From Methanoculleus thermophilus (lineage in GTDB: Archaea > Halobacteriota > Methanomicrobia > Methanomicrobiales > Methanoculleaceae), in assembly GCF_001571405.1 (NCBI RefSeq), contig NZ_BCNX01000003.1, positions 1 to 64,000 on the forward strand: 64,000 bases of DNA. Direction: 5' to 3'. Shown one piece after another: positions 43,455 to 53,822 of this stretch; position 1 is the stretch's first letter, and every line of letters begins with the position of its first letter. The position numbers and the translations under genes are program-made. The notes beneath the pieces are model-generated. The model did not search any database. It worked only from the letters and a program-made list of their open reading frames with translations, and was not told the origin of the DNA.

Positions 43455-43691
43455 TCAGAGCAGGGGTGCAATAGTCAAAATGTTATTGCCTCTTATGACG
43501 ACGGTCCCCAGTATGCGGCCCCTCTGGTCGCCTTTATACTCTGTGGTCTCGTCCATATGCAGATTCAGGTGTTCGTCAACCGCCACGAGCCGGCCCTGGA
43601 GTTTTCTGCCGTCGTCCTTGATCTCAACGACTATTTTAGAGTCTACGAGAGAAAAAACCTTTTTTACGGGGAGTACAATGCCGTTAACCAT
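43455..43691 (-). CDS. Sm-like (LSM) RNA-binding protein
   Basis: This 78-residue protein has the Sm1 motif (LQGRLVAVDEHLNLHMD, about 30-46) and Sm2 motif (LGTVVIRGNNILTI, about 61-74). Archaeal Sm proteins form heptameric rings that bind U-rich RNA. It is the first gene of a two-gene operon with the Cys-rich regulator. Confidence 0.9.
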   Translation of the reverse strand: MVNGIVLPVKKVFSLVDSKIVVEIKDDGRKLQGRLVAVDEHLNLHMDETTEYKGDQRGRILGTVVIRGNNILTIAPLL

Positions 43692-43814
43692 CTGTTCTTA
43701 TATGGTTACCCTCACGCATTAAATTTTCCGTCAACCATTTCCGGCATAGAAAGAGGCCTCCCTGCTACAGAGATCTCGTTCGAGTACCCTTGATTGCAAT
43801 CAATGGCTGGCAGT

Positions 43815-43831
43815 CCAAAAACCAGGAGTAA
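43815..43831 (-). terminator. Double oligo-T tract after fbp
   Basis: Two runs of five T lie within 25 bases of the aldolase/phosphatase stop on the minus strand, a likely terminator. Confidence 0.4.
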
Positions 43832-43838
43832 AAATGGG

Positions 43839-44936
43839 TTACTCGGGGAGGTCTTCCCAGCGGTCCTTGAACTGCTTCTCGACGCCGGGGAGAGTGGTAT
43901 ACTCCATCTCTTCGAGCGAGAGGCGGTGAGGTTCGAACGGTCCGTGGGCCCTGAGCATACTGGAGAGTTCGCAGCACTGTTCGCGGACGCGATCGAATGC
44001 CGGATCGTCGAACATATCTGCAGGCCCGATCAGTTTCCCGTTGCTGACCTGGAACCCGAGACAGATGACCCGGGGCGGTCCGTCGAACTGCGTGCAGTTT
44101 GCATCGCAGACGCCGACCGGCATGAATGGTCCATGGTGCGAGCCGCGCATCCAGCCGGCAACGAGGATGGGTGTCCTGAAGGGGTCGATGACCTCTCCGA
44201 CCGACGGGAACCCGCTCTGTGCCCTGACGATCATGACCGGGTCGTCCTTGCCGACGTAGCGGCCGGCCATCAGATTCAGTCGCTGGGTGCTGGTGGAGGC
44301 CGCGATTGTGCCATCCCTCTTCCAGACGTACTTGATCACATAGCGGCTCGGTGCTCCGATATAGGCAAGAAGGCTGTAAGATTCTTCGGGCGTGTTAAAG
44401 CGGATCCTCCGCTTCTCGATGACATCGTGGACCTCGAAGGTGAACCCTTGGTGCATCGAAGGATCGATGACGAGGCCGGACGTGCTGAAGGGATCGGCGA
44501 AGATCTTGTAGAGGAAGTAGTTCCACGCCCCGGGCTCGGTCTTGTCGGCCATGAAGATCAGAACCGGATCGGAACCCCGCTCCTCAAACTCCATCTCGGC
44601 AACGCCGGGTCCCATCCCCTTAACATTGCCGCTGAAAGCATCCCCAAGGAGGTCCTGGCCGGCGCCGTAGAGTTTCATCTCTTTGGCAACTCCGGCGCAC
44701 TCCATGAAGATATCCCACGCCAACTTGTGGATCTCTTCATTGTCCTCACCCTTGGTGTGCGTCATGATCAACTCGAGATCATCACCGCAGTGGGTAACAT
44801 GCGAGTCGATGATGATCTTGCCCTCTGCTTCCTTGAGCCTCTGGGCGGCCAGTTCAAGGATCTTTGGGTGGGTACGGGAGTGCCCTGGGAAACTGCCTAT
44901 ATCTGCTTTAATTACAGACACGGTGGTCTTAACCAT
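43839..44936 (-). CDS. fbp: Fructose-1,6-bisphosphate aldolase/phosphatase
   Basis: This 365-residue archaeal enzyme both condenses triose phosphates and removes the 1-phosphate, driving gluconeogenesis one way. The start KTTVSVIKADIGSFPGHSRTHP carries Asp12 and His19-type metal ligands. THCGDDLELIMTH near 48-60, GAGQDLLGDAFSGN near 91-104 and YVGKDDPVMIVRAQSGFPSVGE near 226 match the family. It stands alone with a terminator behind it. Confidence 0.95.
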   Translation of the reverse strand: MVKTTVSVIKADIGSFPGHSRTHPKILELAAQRLKEAEGKIIIDSHVTHCGDDLELIMTHTKGEDNEEIHKLAWDIFMECAGVAKEMKLYGAGQDLLGDAFSGNVKGMGPGVAEMEFEERGSDPVLIFMADKTEPGAWNYFLYKIFADPFSTSGLVIDPSMHQGFTFEVHDVIEKRRIRFNTPEESYSLLAYIGAPSRYVIKYVWKRDGTIAASTSTQRLNLMAGRYVGKDDPVMIVRAQSGFPSVGEVIDPFRTPILVAGWMRGSHHGPFMPVGVCDANCTQFDGPPRVICLGFQVSNGKLIGPADMFDDPAFDRVREQCCELSSMLRAHGPFEPHRLSLEEMEYTTLPGVEKQFKDRWEDLPE

Positions 44937-45296
44937 TTAATCACCACTACCTGGACGGGCATAGCCCTTACGACTAGTAGATAGGTATTACTGTATATGT
45001 AGGTGTTGTTGCCTTGAAAAAGGGTTGGCTGGGGCAACGTATAGTACGACTTCCTATCCTTGATGTGGACCGGATTTCTTTCGCATGTGTGCGGCGGGAA
45101 GTGGCATTCTGCTTAATGTAGTGAGTTTTGGCTTTTTGGTCCAATTATACTCTTCAATCCAAAAAAGGAAGGCTATCGGTGTTCAATCCCATTGGGGTCT
45201 AATATGTGACTTAGATGTCCGCCGCGCGTCCCCTCCCGGGGCGGCAGATGAGGAAAAAGAGGAGTTGCCGGGTTCTGCCGGGTCTTGGGACGGCCC
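44937..45296. other. Non-coding stretch upstream of fbp
   Basis: No supported gene is visible in these 360 bases. The right-hand end lies downstream of hsp20 and the left-hand end holds the fbp promoter; TACAGTAATACC near 44985 is the only AT-rich candidate I see. Confidence 0.4.
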
Positions 45297-45815
45297 TTAA
45301 TCGATCCGGATTGTTTTGCCCCGTGAGAATTTGACCTCCAGGACACCATGCTTGTAGTTTGACTGCATGGAGTCGGGATCCACGGCCGGCACCTCCACCG
45401 AGGTCAGCTGGTTTGCGCCGGCGATGATCGTCAATGTCCCATTGATGAGTGACAGGTGAATTTCATCTTTTTCGACACCCGGGAGATCGACTGCCACCGT
45501 CACATCATCGTCGGTTGTAAACATCTCTGCGATCGGCTCGATCTTTCCTTCCGATGAGGGTTCTGCAGGCGCAGATACGGGTTCCGTCTCCTCCGTCGTT
45601 GGGGCCTCCTGTCTGCTGGCATCATGAAGGACGATCTTGAATCCATAGGCAAACGGCCTGTTCTGATCTCCCTGCTCTTTGAGCCCCTGCTCCATGAGAC
45701 GTTTCATCAGCTCGTTGAGCTGCTGGAAGATGTCTTCTGGGGTGTCACTCATGTGCATCACGTTGTCTTTGACTCTGTTGATGAGGGACCGCCCCCAGAA
45801 GGGGACCGGTCCCAT
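45297..45815 (-). CDS. Hsp20/alpha-crystallin-like chaperone
   Basis: This 172-residue small heat-shock protein has a variable N-terminal half with a helix (DIFQQLNELMKRLMEQ) and an alpha-crystallin domain at about 90-172 (DDDVTVAVDLPGVEKDEIHLSL, HGVLEVKFSRGKTIRID). Its ATG shares one base with the CDC48 stop (TGATG), so translation is probably coupled; an internal ATG at 45758 is an alternative. The pairing suggests co-operation of holdase and unfoldase. Confidence 0.85.
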   Translation of the reverse strand: MGPVPFWGRSLINRVKDNVMHMSDTPEDIFQQLNELMKRLMEQGLKEQGDQNRPFAYGFKIVLHDASRQEAPTTEETEPVSAPAEPSSEGKIEPIAEMFTTDDDVTVAVDLPGVEKDEIHLSLINGTLTIIAGANQLTSVEVPAVDPDSMQSNYKHGVLEVKFSRGKTIRID

Positions 45816-48241
45816 CAGAACGCCATGCCTGTCTGGGGCAGCGGACGTTCTATCTTGGTCTTCAGTTCCTTTGTGAGACGGCTTATCTCACCGAAGTCTT
45901 TCTTTCTCGCGTAGACCGCGTCTTTGAGGGCCTGCACCAGATCCTTGACTTCTTCCTCGATCTTTCCAGTCTCCCGCGTCCTGACCCGGTTGATGGCCGA
46001 GACGGCCTCTTCAAGGGCCGACCGCTGCTCCTGGTTGTAGAGGATCTTCCAGGAGCTGCGTTCGTTCTCTTCCAACCGGTCGATATCCAGCGAACCTTTC
46101 ACGCGGGTGAAGGCATCTTCGAAGTGTTTCTTCGTGATCCTTACATTGCCGATCGCCTGGCGCCGTTCTTCCTCGGGCTTCTTGCCCATCACAGCAATGA
46201 ACTCGCGCATTGCGGATATCTTTGCTTCACGGACCAGTGCCTCGATGTCGGCTCCAACGTAGCCTTCTGTCCTGTCAACCAGTTCATCGATGTTGACATC
46301 GTTTGAGAGGATCTCTTTGTTCCTGAGGTAGACCTCGAAGATCTTCTTTCTGCCCTCACGATCCGGCGGAGGAACGTAGATGATCCGGTCCAATCTGCCG
46401 GGGCGAAGCAGCGCCTCGTCCAACATGTCAGGGCGGTTGGTAGCGCCGAGAACCACGACATTGTTGAGCTCCTCGAGGCCATCGAGCTCTGTCAGGATCT
46501 GGCTTACCACACTTTCAGTTACGTGTGATGATCCTATATAAGCTCCGCGCTTTGGCAGAAGTGCATCTATTTCGTCGAAAAAGATAATCGACGGTGCAGC
46601 TTGCCTCGCTTTCCTAAACACCTGACGAATTCCGCGTTCTGATTCCCCGACCCATTTCGAAAGGAGTTCCGGACCTTTTACAGAGATGAAATTGCATTCG
46701 CTCTCGTTTGCGACCGCCTTTGCCAGGAGGGTTTTCCCCGTTCCTGGGGGGCCGAAGAGCAGGATCCCGCGGGGTGGCTTAGTGTCCAGGGAGGCAAATA
46801 CCTCCGGGTACTTGAGCGGCCACTCGACGGCTTCCGCAAGATCTCTTTTTACGTCATCAAGGCCTCCGACGTCTTCCCATTTGACATCGGGTATCTCCAC
46901 GAGCACCTCCCTCATCGCGCTCGGCTCAACATGCTTGTGCGCTTCGATGAAGTCCTCGTTCGTTACACGGAGCTGGTCGATGATCTCGGCAGGGATCTCC
47001 TCCTCGATCTTGATCTGCGGGATGATCCGACGCAGCGCGTGCATCGCCGCCTCCTTTGCAAGCAGCGCGATATCTGCGCCGACGAACCCATGCGTCGAGC
47101 GGGCGTACTCCTCAAGGTTCACATCGTCGGCAAGCGGCATGCCCCGTGTGTGAATCTGGAAGATCTGCTGCCTCCCTTTGGTGTCCGGGATGCCGATCTC
47201 GATCTCGCGGTCGAACCGGCCGCCGCGCCGCAGAGCAGGGTCGATCATATCGGGAAGGTTCGTTGCGGCGATTACCACGACCTGACCACGGGTCTTCAAC
47301 CCGTCCATGAGAGCGAGGAGCTGGGCGACGACCCGGCGTTCGACCTCGCCCTTCACCTCTTCACGTTTGGGCGCGATCGAGTCGATCTCGTCGATGAAGA
47401 TGATCGAGGGCGCGTTCTCCTGCGCCTCCTCAAAGACTTCGCGGAGACGCTCCTCGGATTCGCCGTAATACTTGCTCATGATCTCGGGGCCCGAGAGCGT
47501 GATGAAGTGAGCGTCCACCTCGTTTGCCACTGCCTTTGCGATCAGCGTCTTTCCTGTACCGGGCGGGCCGTAGAGGAGGACACCCTTTGGAGGCTCGATG
47601 CCGAGGCGCTCAAAGAGCTCGGGGTGCCGGAGGGGGAGTTCGATCATCTCCCGGACGAGTTGCAGTTCGCGGTCGAGACCCCCGATATCCTCGTAGTGGA
47701 CGTCGGCCGCCCTCGTCTCCCGCTGCCCCTCCTTGGGCTCGTATGGGGTCTCCTTCAGCTCGATCTCGGTGCTGTCGGTGACGATGGCGATGCCTTTCGG
47801 GACGACTTTGGCGACCGCGAACGTAAGCGGGTTGCCGAGGATGCTGACCGGAATGTATTGCCCCTCGATAACCGGCCGGCCTCGAAGGAGTCTTGCCAGG
47901 TACTGCTCGCCGCCGACCAGCCGGATCGGCTGGGTCGGCTGGATGGTCACTTTCTTCGCGTATCCGGCCTCGGTCTTCTTGATCTTGACTATATCGTCGA
48001 TCCCCGCCCCGACGTTGCGCCGGGTGTTTCCATCGATACGCAGAATTGCCCTGCCGGTGTCCTGGGGGAATCCAGGCCATACGAGCGTCGCTGCCTTCTG
48101 CCGACCTTCGATCTCGATGACGTCCCCGCTGACAAGATTGAGAGCCTTCATTGTGTCGATGCTCAGTCGGGCAATCCCACGACCGGCGTCTTCATGAGCC
48201 GCCTCTTTGATGGTCACCTCAACAGAGTCGATATTAGCCAT
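45815..48241 (-). CDS. cdc48: CDC48/VAT-type AAA ATPase
   Basis: This roughly 808-residue protein is the archaeal homologue of p97. The N domain (double-psi barrel and clam) covers about 1-185. D1 has Walker [14 protein letters not shown] near 225 and Walker [14 protein letters not shown]2 repeats these as [13 protein letters not shown] and [12 protein letters not shown]. It unfolds proteins for the proteasome. ATG 48241 (MANIDSVEV) has AGGAG about 9 bases upstream and is better than ATG 48250, which touches that site. A strong TATA box precedes it. Confidence 0.95.
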   Translation of the reverse strand: MANIDSVEVTIKEAAHEDAGRGIARLSIDTMKALNLVSGDVIEIEGRQKAATLVWPGFPQDTGRAILRIDGNTRRNVGAGIDDIVKIKKTEAGYAKKVTIQPTQPIRLVGGEQYLARLLRGRPVIEGQYIPVSILGNPLTFAVAKVVPKGIAIVTDSTEIELKETPYEPKEGQRETRAADVHYEDIGGLDRELQLVREMIELPLRHPELFERLGIEPPKGVLLYGPPGTGKTLIAKAVANEVDAHFITLSGPEIMSKYYGESEERLREVFEEAQENAPSIIFIDEIDSIAPKREEVKGEVERRVVAQLLALMDGLKTRGQVVVIAATNLPDMIDPALRRGGRFDREIEIGIPDTKGRQQIFQIHTRGMPLADDVNLEEYARSTHGFVGADIALLAKEAAMHALRRIIPQIKIEEEIPAEIIDQLRVTNEDFIEAHKHVEPSAMREVLVEIPDVKWEDVGGLDDVKRDLAEAVEWPLKYPEVFASLDTKPPRGILLFGPPGTGKTLLAKAVANESECNFISVKGPELLSKWVGESERGIRQVFRKARQAAPSIIFFDEIDALLPKRGAYIGSSHVTESVVSQILTELDGLEELNNVVVLGATNRPDMLDEALLRPGRLDRIIYVPPPDREGRKKIFEVYLRNKEILSNDVNIDELVDRTEGYVGADIEALVREAKISAMREFIAVMGKKPEEERRQAIGNVRITKKHFEDAFTRVKGSLDIDRLEENERSSWKILYNQEQRSALEEAVSAINRVRTRETGKIEEEVKDLVQALKDAVYARKKDFGEISRLTKELKTKIERPLPQTGMAF

Positions 48242-48282
48242 GTGCTCCATCTCCTGTGATGTTTACCATAAGTAAGTGAAAA

Positions 48283-48297
48283 GTTATATTTATATTT
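48283..48297 (-). promoter_or_regulatory. TATA box of cdc48-hsp20
   Basis: AAATATAAATATAAC on the minus strand lies about 45 bases before the start codon, leaving a 20-base leader that contains ACAGGAG. Confidence 0.6.
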
Positions 48298-48312
48298 TTG
48301 CATTGCAGCATC

Positions 48313-48876
48313 CTATTTGCACTGGATGATACCCTTTTCTGTAACAATGAAGTCCATCTTCACGTCGTAATCGTCAGCAGGAATGCTCTCCATCTGCTGG
48401 CAGGAGAATGCAATCCCAATCTTTTTTGGGCGTGGGTACCGGCAGAGGAAGCGGTCGTAATACCCGGCGCCGTAACCAAGCCGGTTCCCTTCGGCATCAA
48501 AGGCAAGCATCGGTATGATGACGGCTTCGACCTCCTCGGGCCGGGCCGGAATCTCGTGACCGATCGGTTCGGGAACGTTGAATGTGCTCGGGACGAGGAC
48601 CCCGGGGTCCGGGAGATACGAGAGGCGAAGGCTGTGGGTCTCCCGCTCGATGATAGGCACGACAACCTTCACGCCCCTGCGGTTTAACTCGAGGATGAGG
48701 TCATTTGTCTCGACCTCCGGGGCTTTTGAGACGTAGACCATAACCGTTTCAAACCCGTTCAGGAGTCCAAGGAGCCGTTGTTTGATGCTGCTGCTGTACG
48801 CTGTAATCTCGTTTTGGGAGAGATGGGATCGGACCTCCTTTGCCTGCGCGCGGAGGGCCGCCTTTGCCTGACTCAT
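48313..48876 (-). CDS. 5-formyltetrahydrofolate cyclo-ligase family protein
   Basis: This 187-residue protein has the family pattern: N-terminal helix AALRAQAKEVRSHLS, VMVYVSKAPEVETNDLI, and the ATP/folate loop NRLGYGAGYYDRFL near 133-146. In methanogens, which use methanopterin, the true substrate is unclear. A TATA box (TATATTTTAT, 48903-48913) lies about 27 bases upstream. Confidence 0.88.
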   Translation of the reverse strand: MSQAKAALRAQAKEVRSHLSQNEITAYSSSIKQRLLGLLNGFETVMVYVSKAPEVETNDLILELNRRGVKVVVPIIERETHSLRLSYLPDPGVLVPSTFNVPEPIGHEIPARPEEVEAVIIPMLAFDAEGNRLGYGAGYYDRFLCRYPRPKKIGIAFSCQQMESIPADDYDVKMDFIVTEKGIIQCK

Positions 48877-48886
48877 TATAGGAGTT

Positions 48887-49195
48887 TTGGCTCAATCAAA
48901 CCATAAAATATACATGCTCCCGGGCGGGAAAGCCGTCGCTTCGCTGCTTTCCGCTCCCCGCTGCAGACCTCACAGATCCCGCGGAGCAAGAATGCCGTCG
49001 CGGCGTTCTGGGGTGCATCGAGGATCTCGTCTCGGGATGCCCCTTCCCTTCAACGCGATGCCCATATGGACCTTCGGGCAGCTGCCTGCCTCAGTGGCGA
49101 TCCCCTCACGGTCCACGTTACCGTGAACATCAACTTCCGCTCTTTGGCGAATGTAATATTAAAAAGTGGGAGTGTCCCGCCGGACTCTCCTATTG
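48887..49195. other. Non-coding stretch between the cyclo-ligase gene and thiC
   Basis: No supported gene in 309 bases. It holds the cyclo-ligase promoter at 48903-48913 and the 3' flank of thiC. No riboswitch-like fold was found. Confidence 0.4.
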
Positions 49196-50470
49196 TTAGA
49201 AGTTAAAATGCCGCCCGACAATCTTTAACGCGCAGTAATCGCCGCACATTGTGCAGGCATCGGTGTCGGCCGGCATCCGTTCGTTCCGGATTGCCCGGGC
49301 GCGCTCGGGGTTGATCGCGATCGCAAACTGCCGTTCCCAGTCAAGTTCCCGGCGTGCGTGGCCCATCTCGAGATCGGCGTCCCGCTTCTTGAGTTTGATC
49401 ATATCCCCGACGTGGGCGGCGATCCTTGAACTGATGACGCCCTCATAGACCTCCTCGGGGGTTGGGAGCGCCAGGTGTTCGGCCGGCGTCACATAGCAGA
49501 TGAAATCGGCACCGTAAGAGGAGGAGAGCGCGGCCCCGATGGCGGCCACCCGGTCGTCGTAGCCCGGTGCGATATCGGTGACGAGCGGCCCGAGCATGTA
49601 GAACGGCTTTCTGTTTGTGACCCGCTTTTGCAGGATGACGTTCGCCTCGATCTCGTCGATCGGGATATGCCCCGGTCCCTCTATGATCGCCTGCACACCC
49701 TCTGCGTGAGCTTTGTCGGCGAGTTCGGCATTGATGAGCAGTTCCTGAATCTGAGCGCGGTCGGTCGCGTCGTGGACCGCACCCGCCCGCATCCCGTTGC
49801 CGAACGAGAGAGTGACCTCGTGCTCTTTTAAGATCTCAAGCAGGTAGTCGAATTCAGAATAGAGCGGGTTCTCTTTTTCGTTGTGGAGCATCCACGCGGT
49901 CATGAAGGCGCCGCCCCGGGAGACGAGCCCGCCGTGCCGTCCCTGGTTCTTTAAGCGCTTCATCGTCTCGTAGTTGATCCCGGTGTGGATCGCCATGAAG
50001 TTCGTCCCGAGCTTCGCCTGCTCCTCCGTGATCCGGAAGAGGTCGTCCTCCTCCATGTGGACGACGGCCCCGTATTTTCGGGCGGCCTCGATGAACGCCT
50101 GGTAGAGCGGGACGGACCCGACCGAGAGGGTGGTCGCCTCGATGACCCTGCGCCGGATCTCGACGAAATCGCCGCCGGTGGAGAGTTCCATCAGCGTATC
50201 GGCACCGGCGCGCTCGGCCTGCCGGGCCTTCTCGACCTCCATATCGACGTCCACGATATCCGAAGACGTTCCGATGCTTGCGTTGACCTTCGTCCGGAGT
50301 CCTTCGCCGATACCGCAGATCTTCACCTTGCGATAGGGGGAGACCGGGATGACGATATGGCCCTCGGCCACGCCGCGCCGGACGAAATCCTCAGTTACAC
50401 CTTCTGCTGCCGCAACAGCCCGCATCTCTTCAGTGATGATGCCATGTCGGGCATCCTCTATGAGTCCCAT
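49196..50470 (-). CDS. thiC: Phosphomethylpyrimidine synthase ThiC
   Basis: This 424-residue radical SAM enzyme makes the pyrimidine part of thiamine from aminoimidazole ribotide. The iron-sulfur motif is at the C-terminus, CTMCGDYC, as in all Thi[29 protein letters not shown] and [14 protein letters not shown] are conserved family stretches. It is a standalone gene; no TPP riboswitch is visible upstream. Confidence 0.95.
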   Translation of the reverse strand: MGLIEDARHGIITEEMRAVAAAEGVTEDFVRRGVAEGHIVIPVSPYRKVKICGIGEGLRTKVNASIGTSSDIVDVDMEVEKARQAERAGADTLMELSTGGDFVEIRRRVIEATTLSVGSVPLYQAFIEAARKYGAVVHMEEDDLFRITEEQAKLGTNFMAIHTGINYETMKRLKNQGRHGGLVSRGGAFMTAWMLHNEKENPLYSEFDYLLEILKEHEVTLSFGNGMRAGAVHDATDRAQIQELLINAELADKAHAEGVQAIIEGPGHIPIDEIEANVILQKRVTNRKPFYMLGPLVTDIAPGYDDRVAAIGAALSSSYGADFICYVTPAEHLALPTPEEVYEGVISSRIAAHVGDMIKLKKRDADLEMGHARRELDWERQFAIAINPERARAIRNERMPADTDACTMCGDYCALKIVGRHFNF

Positions 50471-50645
50471 GGCTCTATATTTGAGAGAAAGGGTTGATAA
50501 AGGCTTGTTTTTGCGATTTGACCTAAGATTTGCTTGTTTTCTCCTAAAGTAAAATTGATTTACGCTTACTCAGGTTTTGTTTCCTAGCCGGGAAGCCAAG
50601 ACTTACAAGAGAGTGGAGAGCACCAGTACATCGATTGGTGATCCC

Positions 50646-51344
50646 TTGTACGTCAATTTTGGTGGCTTTGTTCCAATCAGCACCGTCGACTGGCGTGGGC
50701 GGGCAGCCTGCACCGTCTTTCTCAGAGGATGCCCCGCCCGGTGCTTCTACTGCCACAACGCCTCCCTTCAGGGCGGTGAGGACCTTCGCGACATAGATGA
50801 GATCCTTGAAATGATCCGGAGTTCCCGCATGCTTGCAGGTGCCGTCGTCTTCTCCGGAGGAGAGCCGACACTGCAGGGGCCGGCGCTCATGCACCTCGCC
50901 ACCGCTGCCAAAAAGATGAGGTTCTCCGTCGGCCTGCACACAAACGGGATGTTTCCCCGGGTTATTGAAGCCCTCCTTAAGGAGCATCTCGTGGACATGA
51001 TCGCGCTCGACCTCAAGACTACATGGGAAGACTACGACAATCTACTGGGGCTTCCCGCCGTCGATGCGGTGAAGGGGTCGCTTGATCTCTGCATGCGGGC
51101 CAGGGCCAACGGCAGCCTCGGAAGATTTGAGGTCGTGGTCACTCTCTTCCGGGGCAGGGAGAGTGATCTCCCATCCATCGCCAGGGCCACCCGCGGGGTT
51201 GATCTCGTGCTCCAGCAGGGAGTTGCCCCGGGATTTATCCCCCTGACCCGACAGGAACTCGAGGCGGCAGCAGCGCCGCTTGGCCGCAAAGTTCGGATAC
51301 GGACCCGGGAGGATGGCGAGGTCGAGTACGACCCGGAGCGGTAG
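50646..51344 (+). CDS. nrdG: Radical SAM activase, anaerobic NTP-reductase-activating type
   Basis: This protein has the 4Fe-4S motif RGCPARCFYCHN and FSGGEPTLQ of activating radical SAM enzymes. The family start YVNFGGFVPISTVDWRGRA suggests the TTG at 50646; a TTG at 50577 would add 23 unlike residues. It resembles the NrdG-like group that activates class III ribonucleotide reductase, but no nrdD lies beside it, so the glycyl-radical partner is elsewhere or different. Confidence 0.8.
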   Translation: MYVNFGGFVPISTVDWRGRAACTVFLRGCPARCFYCHNASLQGGEDLRDIDEILEMIRSSRMLAGAVVFSGGEPTLQGPALMHLATAAKKMRFSVGLHTNGMFPRVIEALLKEHLVDMIALDLKTTWEDYDNLLGLPAVDAVKGSLDLCMRARANGSLGRFEVVVTLFRGRESDLPSIARATRGVDLVLQQGVAPGFIPLTRQELEAAAAPLGRKVRIRTREDGEVEYDPER

Positions 51345-51559
51345 GTGTTCTCGCGATGCACCAGGTCCGGTTTTGTCGATGCAGCGCTGACGTTAAGCAT
51401 AATAGCGTCGGGAACGCACGGTTATGGAGACGCTCGTGGCGGCTGCCCGGACCTCGCATTACGGGGATCGGGCGGCCGGCTACACCAGGATTCTGCAGCC
51501 GGTCTCTCGCCGGCACGGCCTGCTGTTCTGGATAGAGTATAATAGGTGGAGAAGTCCTG

Positions 51560-52111
51560 ATGAAGGTCATTGGAATTGTTGGTATGCCGGCAAGCGGGAA
51601 GGGGGAGGTATCAAGGGTCGCCAGGGATCTCGGGATCCCGGTTGTGGTTATGGGCGACGCGATACGGGAGCAGGTGAGAGCGGCCGGTCTCCCCCTGACG
51701 GATGCTAACTGTGGCGCGATCGCCGGGAAGTTGCGCGCAGATCTCGGTATGGACGCCATCGCCCGGATCACCATCCCGATCATCGAGGAGACGGGTGCGC
51801 CTGTTGTCCTGGTGGACGGTATTCGGGGAGACTATGAAGTAGCGACGTTCAAAGAGCACTTCCCCGAATTCACACTGATCGGGATCGTCTCGTCGTTTGA
51901 GACCCGTTACCGGAGGCTCGCAGAGCGGGGGCGATCCGATGATTTCCTCACCGTTGAAGAACTCCATCTTCGCGACGAGCGGGAGCTTGGGTGGGGGCTC
52001 GGCCGGGCTTTAGAAGAAGCGGACTGCCTGATCACGAACGAGGGAACCCTTGAGGAGTTCACTGCCGAGGTCCGCGCCCTGCTCTGCCGGCTGGGAGGGA
52101 TAGGAGAATGA
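51560..52111 (+). CDS. UPF0200 nucleotide kinase-like protein
   Basis: This 183-residue P-loop protein begins MKVIGIVGMPASGKGEVSRV (P-loop GMPASGKG) and resembles adenylate and dephospho-CoA kinases. VLVDGIRGDYEV is the Walker B region and RRLAERGRSDD a lid. It belongs to the archaeal UPF0200 family with unknown substrate. A TATA box (GAGTATAATAGG) is about 20 bases upstream. It overlaps the next gene by 4 bases. Confidence 0.78.
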   Translation: MKVIGIVGMPASGKGEVSRVARDLGIPVVVMGDAIREQVRAAGLPLTDANCGAIAGKLRADLGMDAIARITIPIIEETGAPVVLVDGIRGDYEVATFKEHFPEFTLIGIVSSFETRYRRLAERGRSDDFLTVEELHLRDERELGWGLGRALEEADCLITNEGTLEEFTAEVRALLCRLGGIGE

Positions 52112-52881
52112 GTCTGGTACCATATTTTTCATCCTCATCCAAGGTCTGGGAGTCGCGGGACTGGGTCTTCGGGCTCGAGGAGATCGGGTATGCCGGCTGG
52201 GAGATTGTTGCCGACGGCAAATATCGGCTTGACAACCACGAGAACTTCGCCGCTATCCAGGATAACCTCGAGAGCACCGGCCTTCTTGCGACCGTTCACG
52301 CGCCTTACAGCGACTTAAACCTCGCATCACTCAACTACCCTATCTGGCGCGAATCGATCCGCCAGACCTGCTGCTGCATTCATTATGCCGCCGACCTGAC
52401 AGACCGGGTGACGATCCATCCCGGGTTTGTCTCCCCCGTGGGAAAACTCGTTCCCGAGAAGGTCTGGGAGATGCAGAAGACTGCGCTTGTCGAGATCGGA
52501 AAGTACGCGGAGGACCACGGCGTTCTTGCGTGCCTCGAGAACATGATCAGCATTAAAGACTTCCTCTGCCGCTACCCCGAGGAGATCCTCGGGCTCACGG
52601 AGGGGATCGCGGGGATCGGGATCACACTAGACCTCGGGCATGCCAACACGAATGGTCTTGTCGATGCGTTCCTTGAGCATGTTCATGAGGTCAACCACCT
52701 GCACATCCACGACAACCACGGAGCGTCGGATGAGCATCTGGCGCTTGGTGACGGCACCATCCACTGGGAGAAGGCCGGACGGATCATCGCTCGGGACTAC
52801 TCCGGTCCGGTTGTGATCGAGGGCCGGACGCTTGAAGAGGCAAAACGAAGCCTTGCAGCATTCAGGAAGTGGTTCATATAG
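52108..52881 (+). CDS. TIM-barrel sugar phosphate isomerase/epimerase-like protein
   Basis: This 257-residue protein fits the AP-endonuclease-2-like TIM barrel. Metal ligands are suggested by TIHPGFVSP, CLENMISIKD, TLDLGHANTNG and HLHIHDNHGASDEHL. It is likely an isomerase or epimerase, substrate unknown. Coupled to UPF0200 by ATGA and overlapping the next gene by 13 bases. Confidence 0.8.
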   Translation: MSLVPYFSSSSKVWESRDWVFGLEEIGYAGWEIVADGKYRLDNHENFAAIQDNLESTGLLATVHAPYSDLNLASLNYPIWRESIRQTCCCIHYAADLTDRVTIHPGFVSPVGKLVPEKVWEMQKTALVEIGKYAEDHGVLACLENMISIKDFLCRYPEEILGLTEGIAGIGITLDLGHANTNGLVDAFLEHVHEVNHLHIHDNHGASDEHLALGDGTIHWEKAGRIIARDYSGPVVIEGRTLEEAKRSLAAFRKWFI

Positions 52882-53822
52882 CCGGCGAGACGTTGCATGT
52901 TCACTTCCTCGGCACAGCGGGGGCTCTCCCGTCTCCACAGAGGAACCCATCCTCGGTCCTGATTCGGCGCGGAGCCGACACTCTGCTCTTCGACTGCGGG
53001 GAGGGGACTCAGCAGCAGATGATGCGTGCCCGAACCGGATTTACGGTGAATGCCATCTTCATCACTCACTGGCATGCCGACCATTTTCTTGGTGTCTTCG
53101 GGCTCGTCGAGACGCTCGCGTTCATGGGGCGGACAGATCCGCTCCCGATCTACGGCCCACCCTGGGTCGAGGAGTTCGTTGAGATCGTGCAGAAGATCAA
53201 CCGTCATGCCCGTGGGTTCCCCGTCACCGCACACACACTCGAGCATGGCTCGGTCGTACCCTTCAACGGTTACACCGTCCGGGCGTTCGCGACGCTCCAT
53301 GGCATATCTGGACTTGGCTATGTGCTTGAGGAGGACGAGCGGCCCGGCAGATTCAATCGCGAGCGGGCCATCGAACTTGGTGTCCCGCCGGGTCCGCTCT
53401 TTGGACGACTTCAGCGCGGGGAGACGGTCCGCATCGTCCGTGACGGCGTCGAGGTTGAGGTCCGACCCGACGACGTACTGGGCATGCCGCGTCCCGGGCG
53501 GAAGATCGTCTATACCGGGGACACACGCCCGCTGCAGCACCAGCCCGATACTGCTGCATTGATCCGGGATGCAGACCTTCTGATCCATGATGCCACGTTC
53601 GATGATCAGGAGAGTAACCGGGCCCGCGAGGTCCTCCATTCGACCGCCGGCGAGGCGGGCGAGGCTGCAGCAGCATTAGGGGCCCGTATGCTTGCCCTGC
53701 TGCACATCAGCTCCCGCTACGCGAGCACAGCAAACCATATACGCGATGCAAAGCGACATTATGAGGGTGACGTGATCCTGCCAGCCGATCTGGCGGTGCT
53801 GGAGATCACATACAGGAGCTGA
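52869..53822 (+). CDS. rnz: Ribonuclease Z
   Basis: This 317-residue metallo-beta-lactamase enzyme trims the 3' ends of pre-tRNAs. FLGTAGALPSPQRNPSS at 14-30, THWHADHFLG near 65-74 (two-metal site) and YTGDTRPLQ near 213 are diagnostic. The start is uncertain: GTG 52869 overlaps the previous gene, and TTG 52893 would begin at LHVHFLGT. It matters here because the local tRNAs lack encoded CCA. Confidence 0.92.
   Translation: MVHIAGETLHVHFLGTAGALPSPQRNPSSVLIRRGADTLLFDCGEGTQQQMMRARTGFTVNAIFITHWHADHFLGVFGLVETLAFMGRTDPLPIYGPPWVEEFVEIVQKINRHARGFPVTAHTLEHGSVVPFNGYTVRAFATLHGISGLGYVLEEDERPGRFNRERAIELGVPPGPLFGRLQRGETVRIVRDGVEVEVRPDDVLGMPRPGRKIVYTGDTRPLQHQPDTAALIRDADLLIHDATFDDQESNRAREVLHSTAGEAGEAAAALGARMLALLHISSRYASTANHIRDAKRHYEGDVILPADLAVLEITYRS

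Noticed and set aside
43794-44984. A 396-codon plus-strand frame
   Set aside because: Antisense shadow of the FBP aldolase/phosphatase gene, which has clear family motifs.
46931-48259. A 442-codon open frame on the plus strand
   Set aside because: It lies fully inside cdc48 on the other strand and arises from its GC-rich codons; no domain or ribosome site.
50471-50560. TPP riboswitch upstream of thiC
   Set aside because: The leader is short and I could not find the conserved TPP aptamer motifs.
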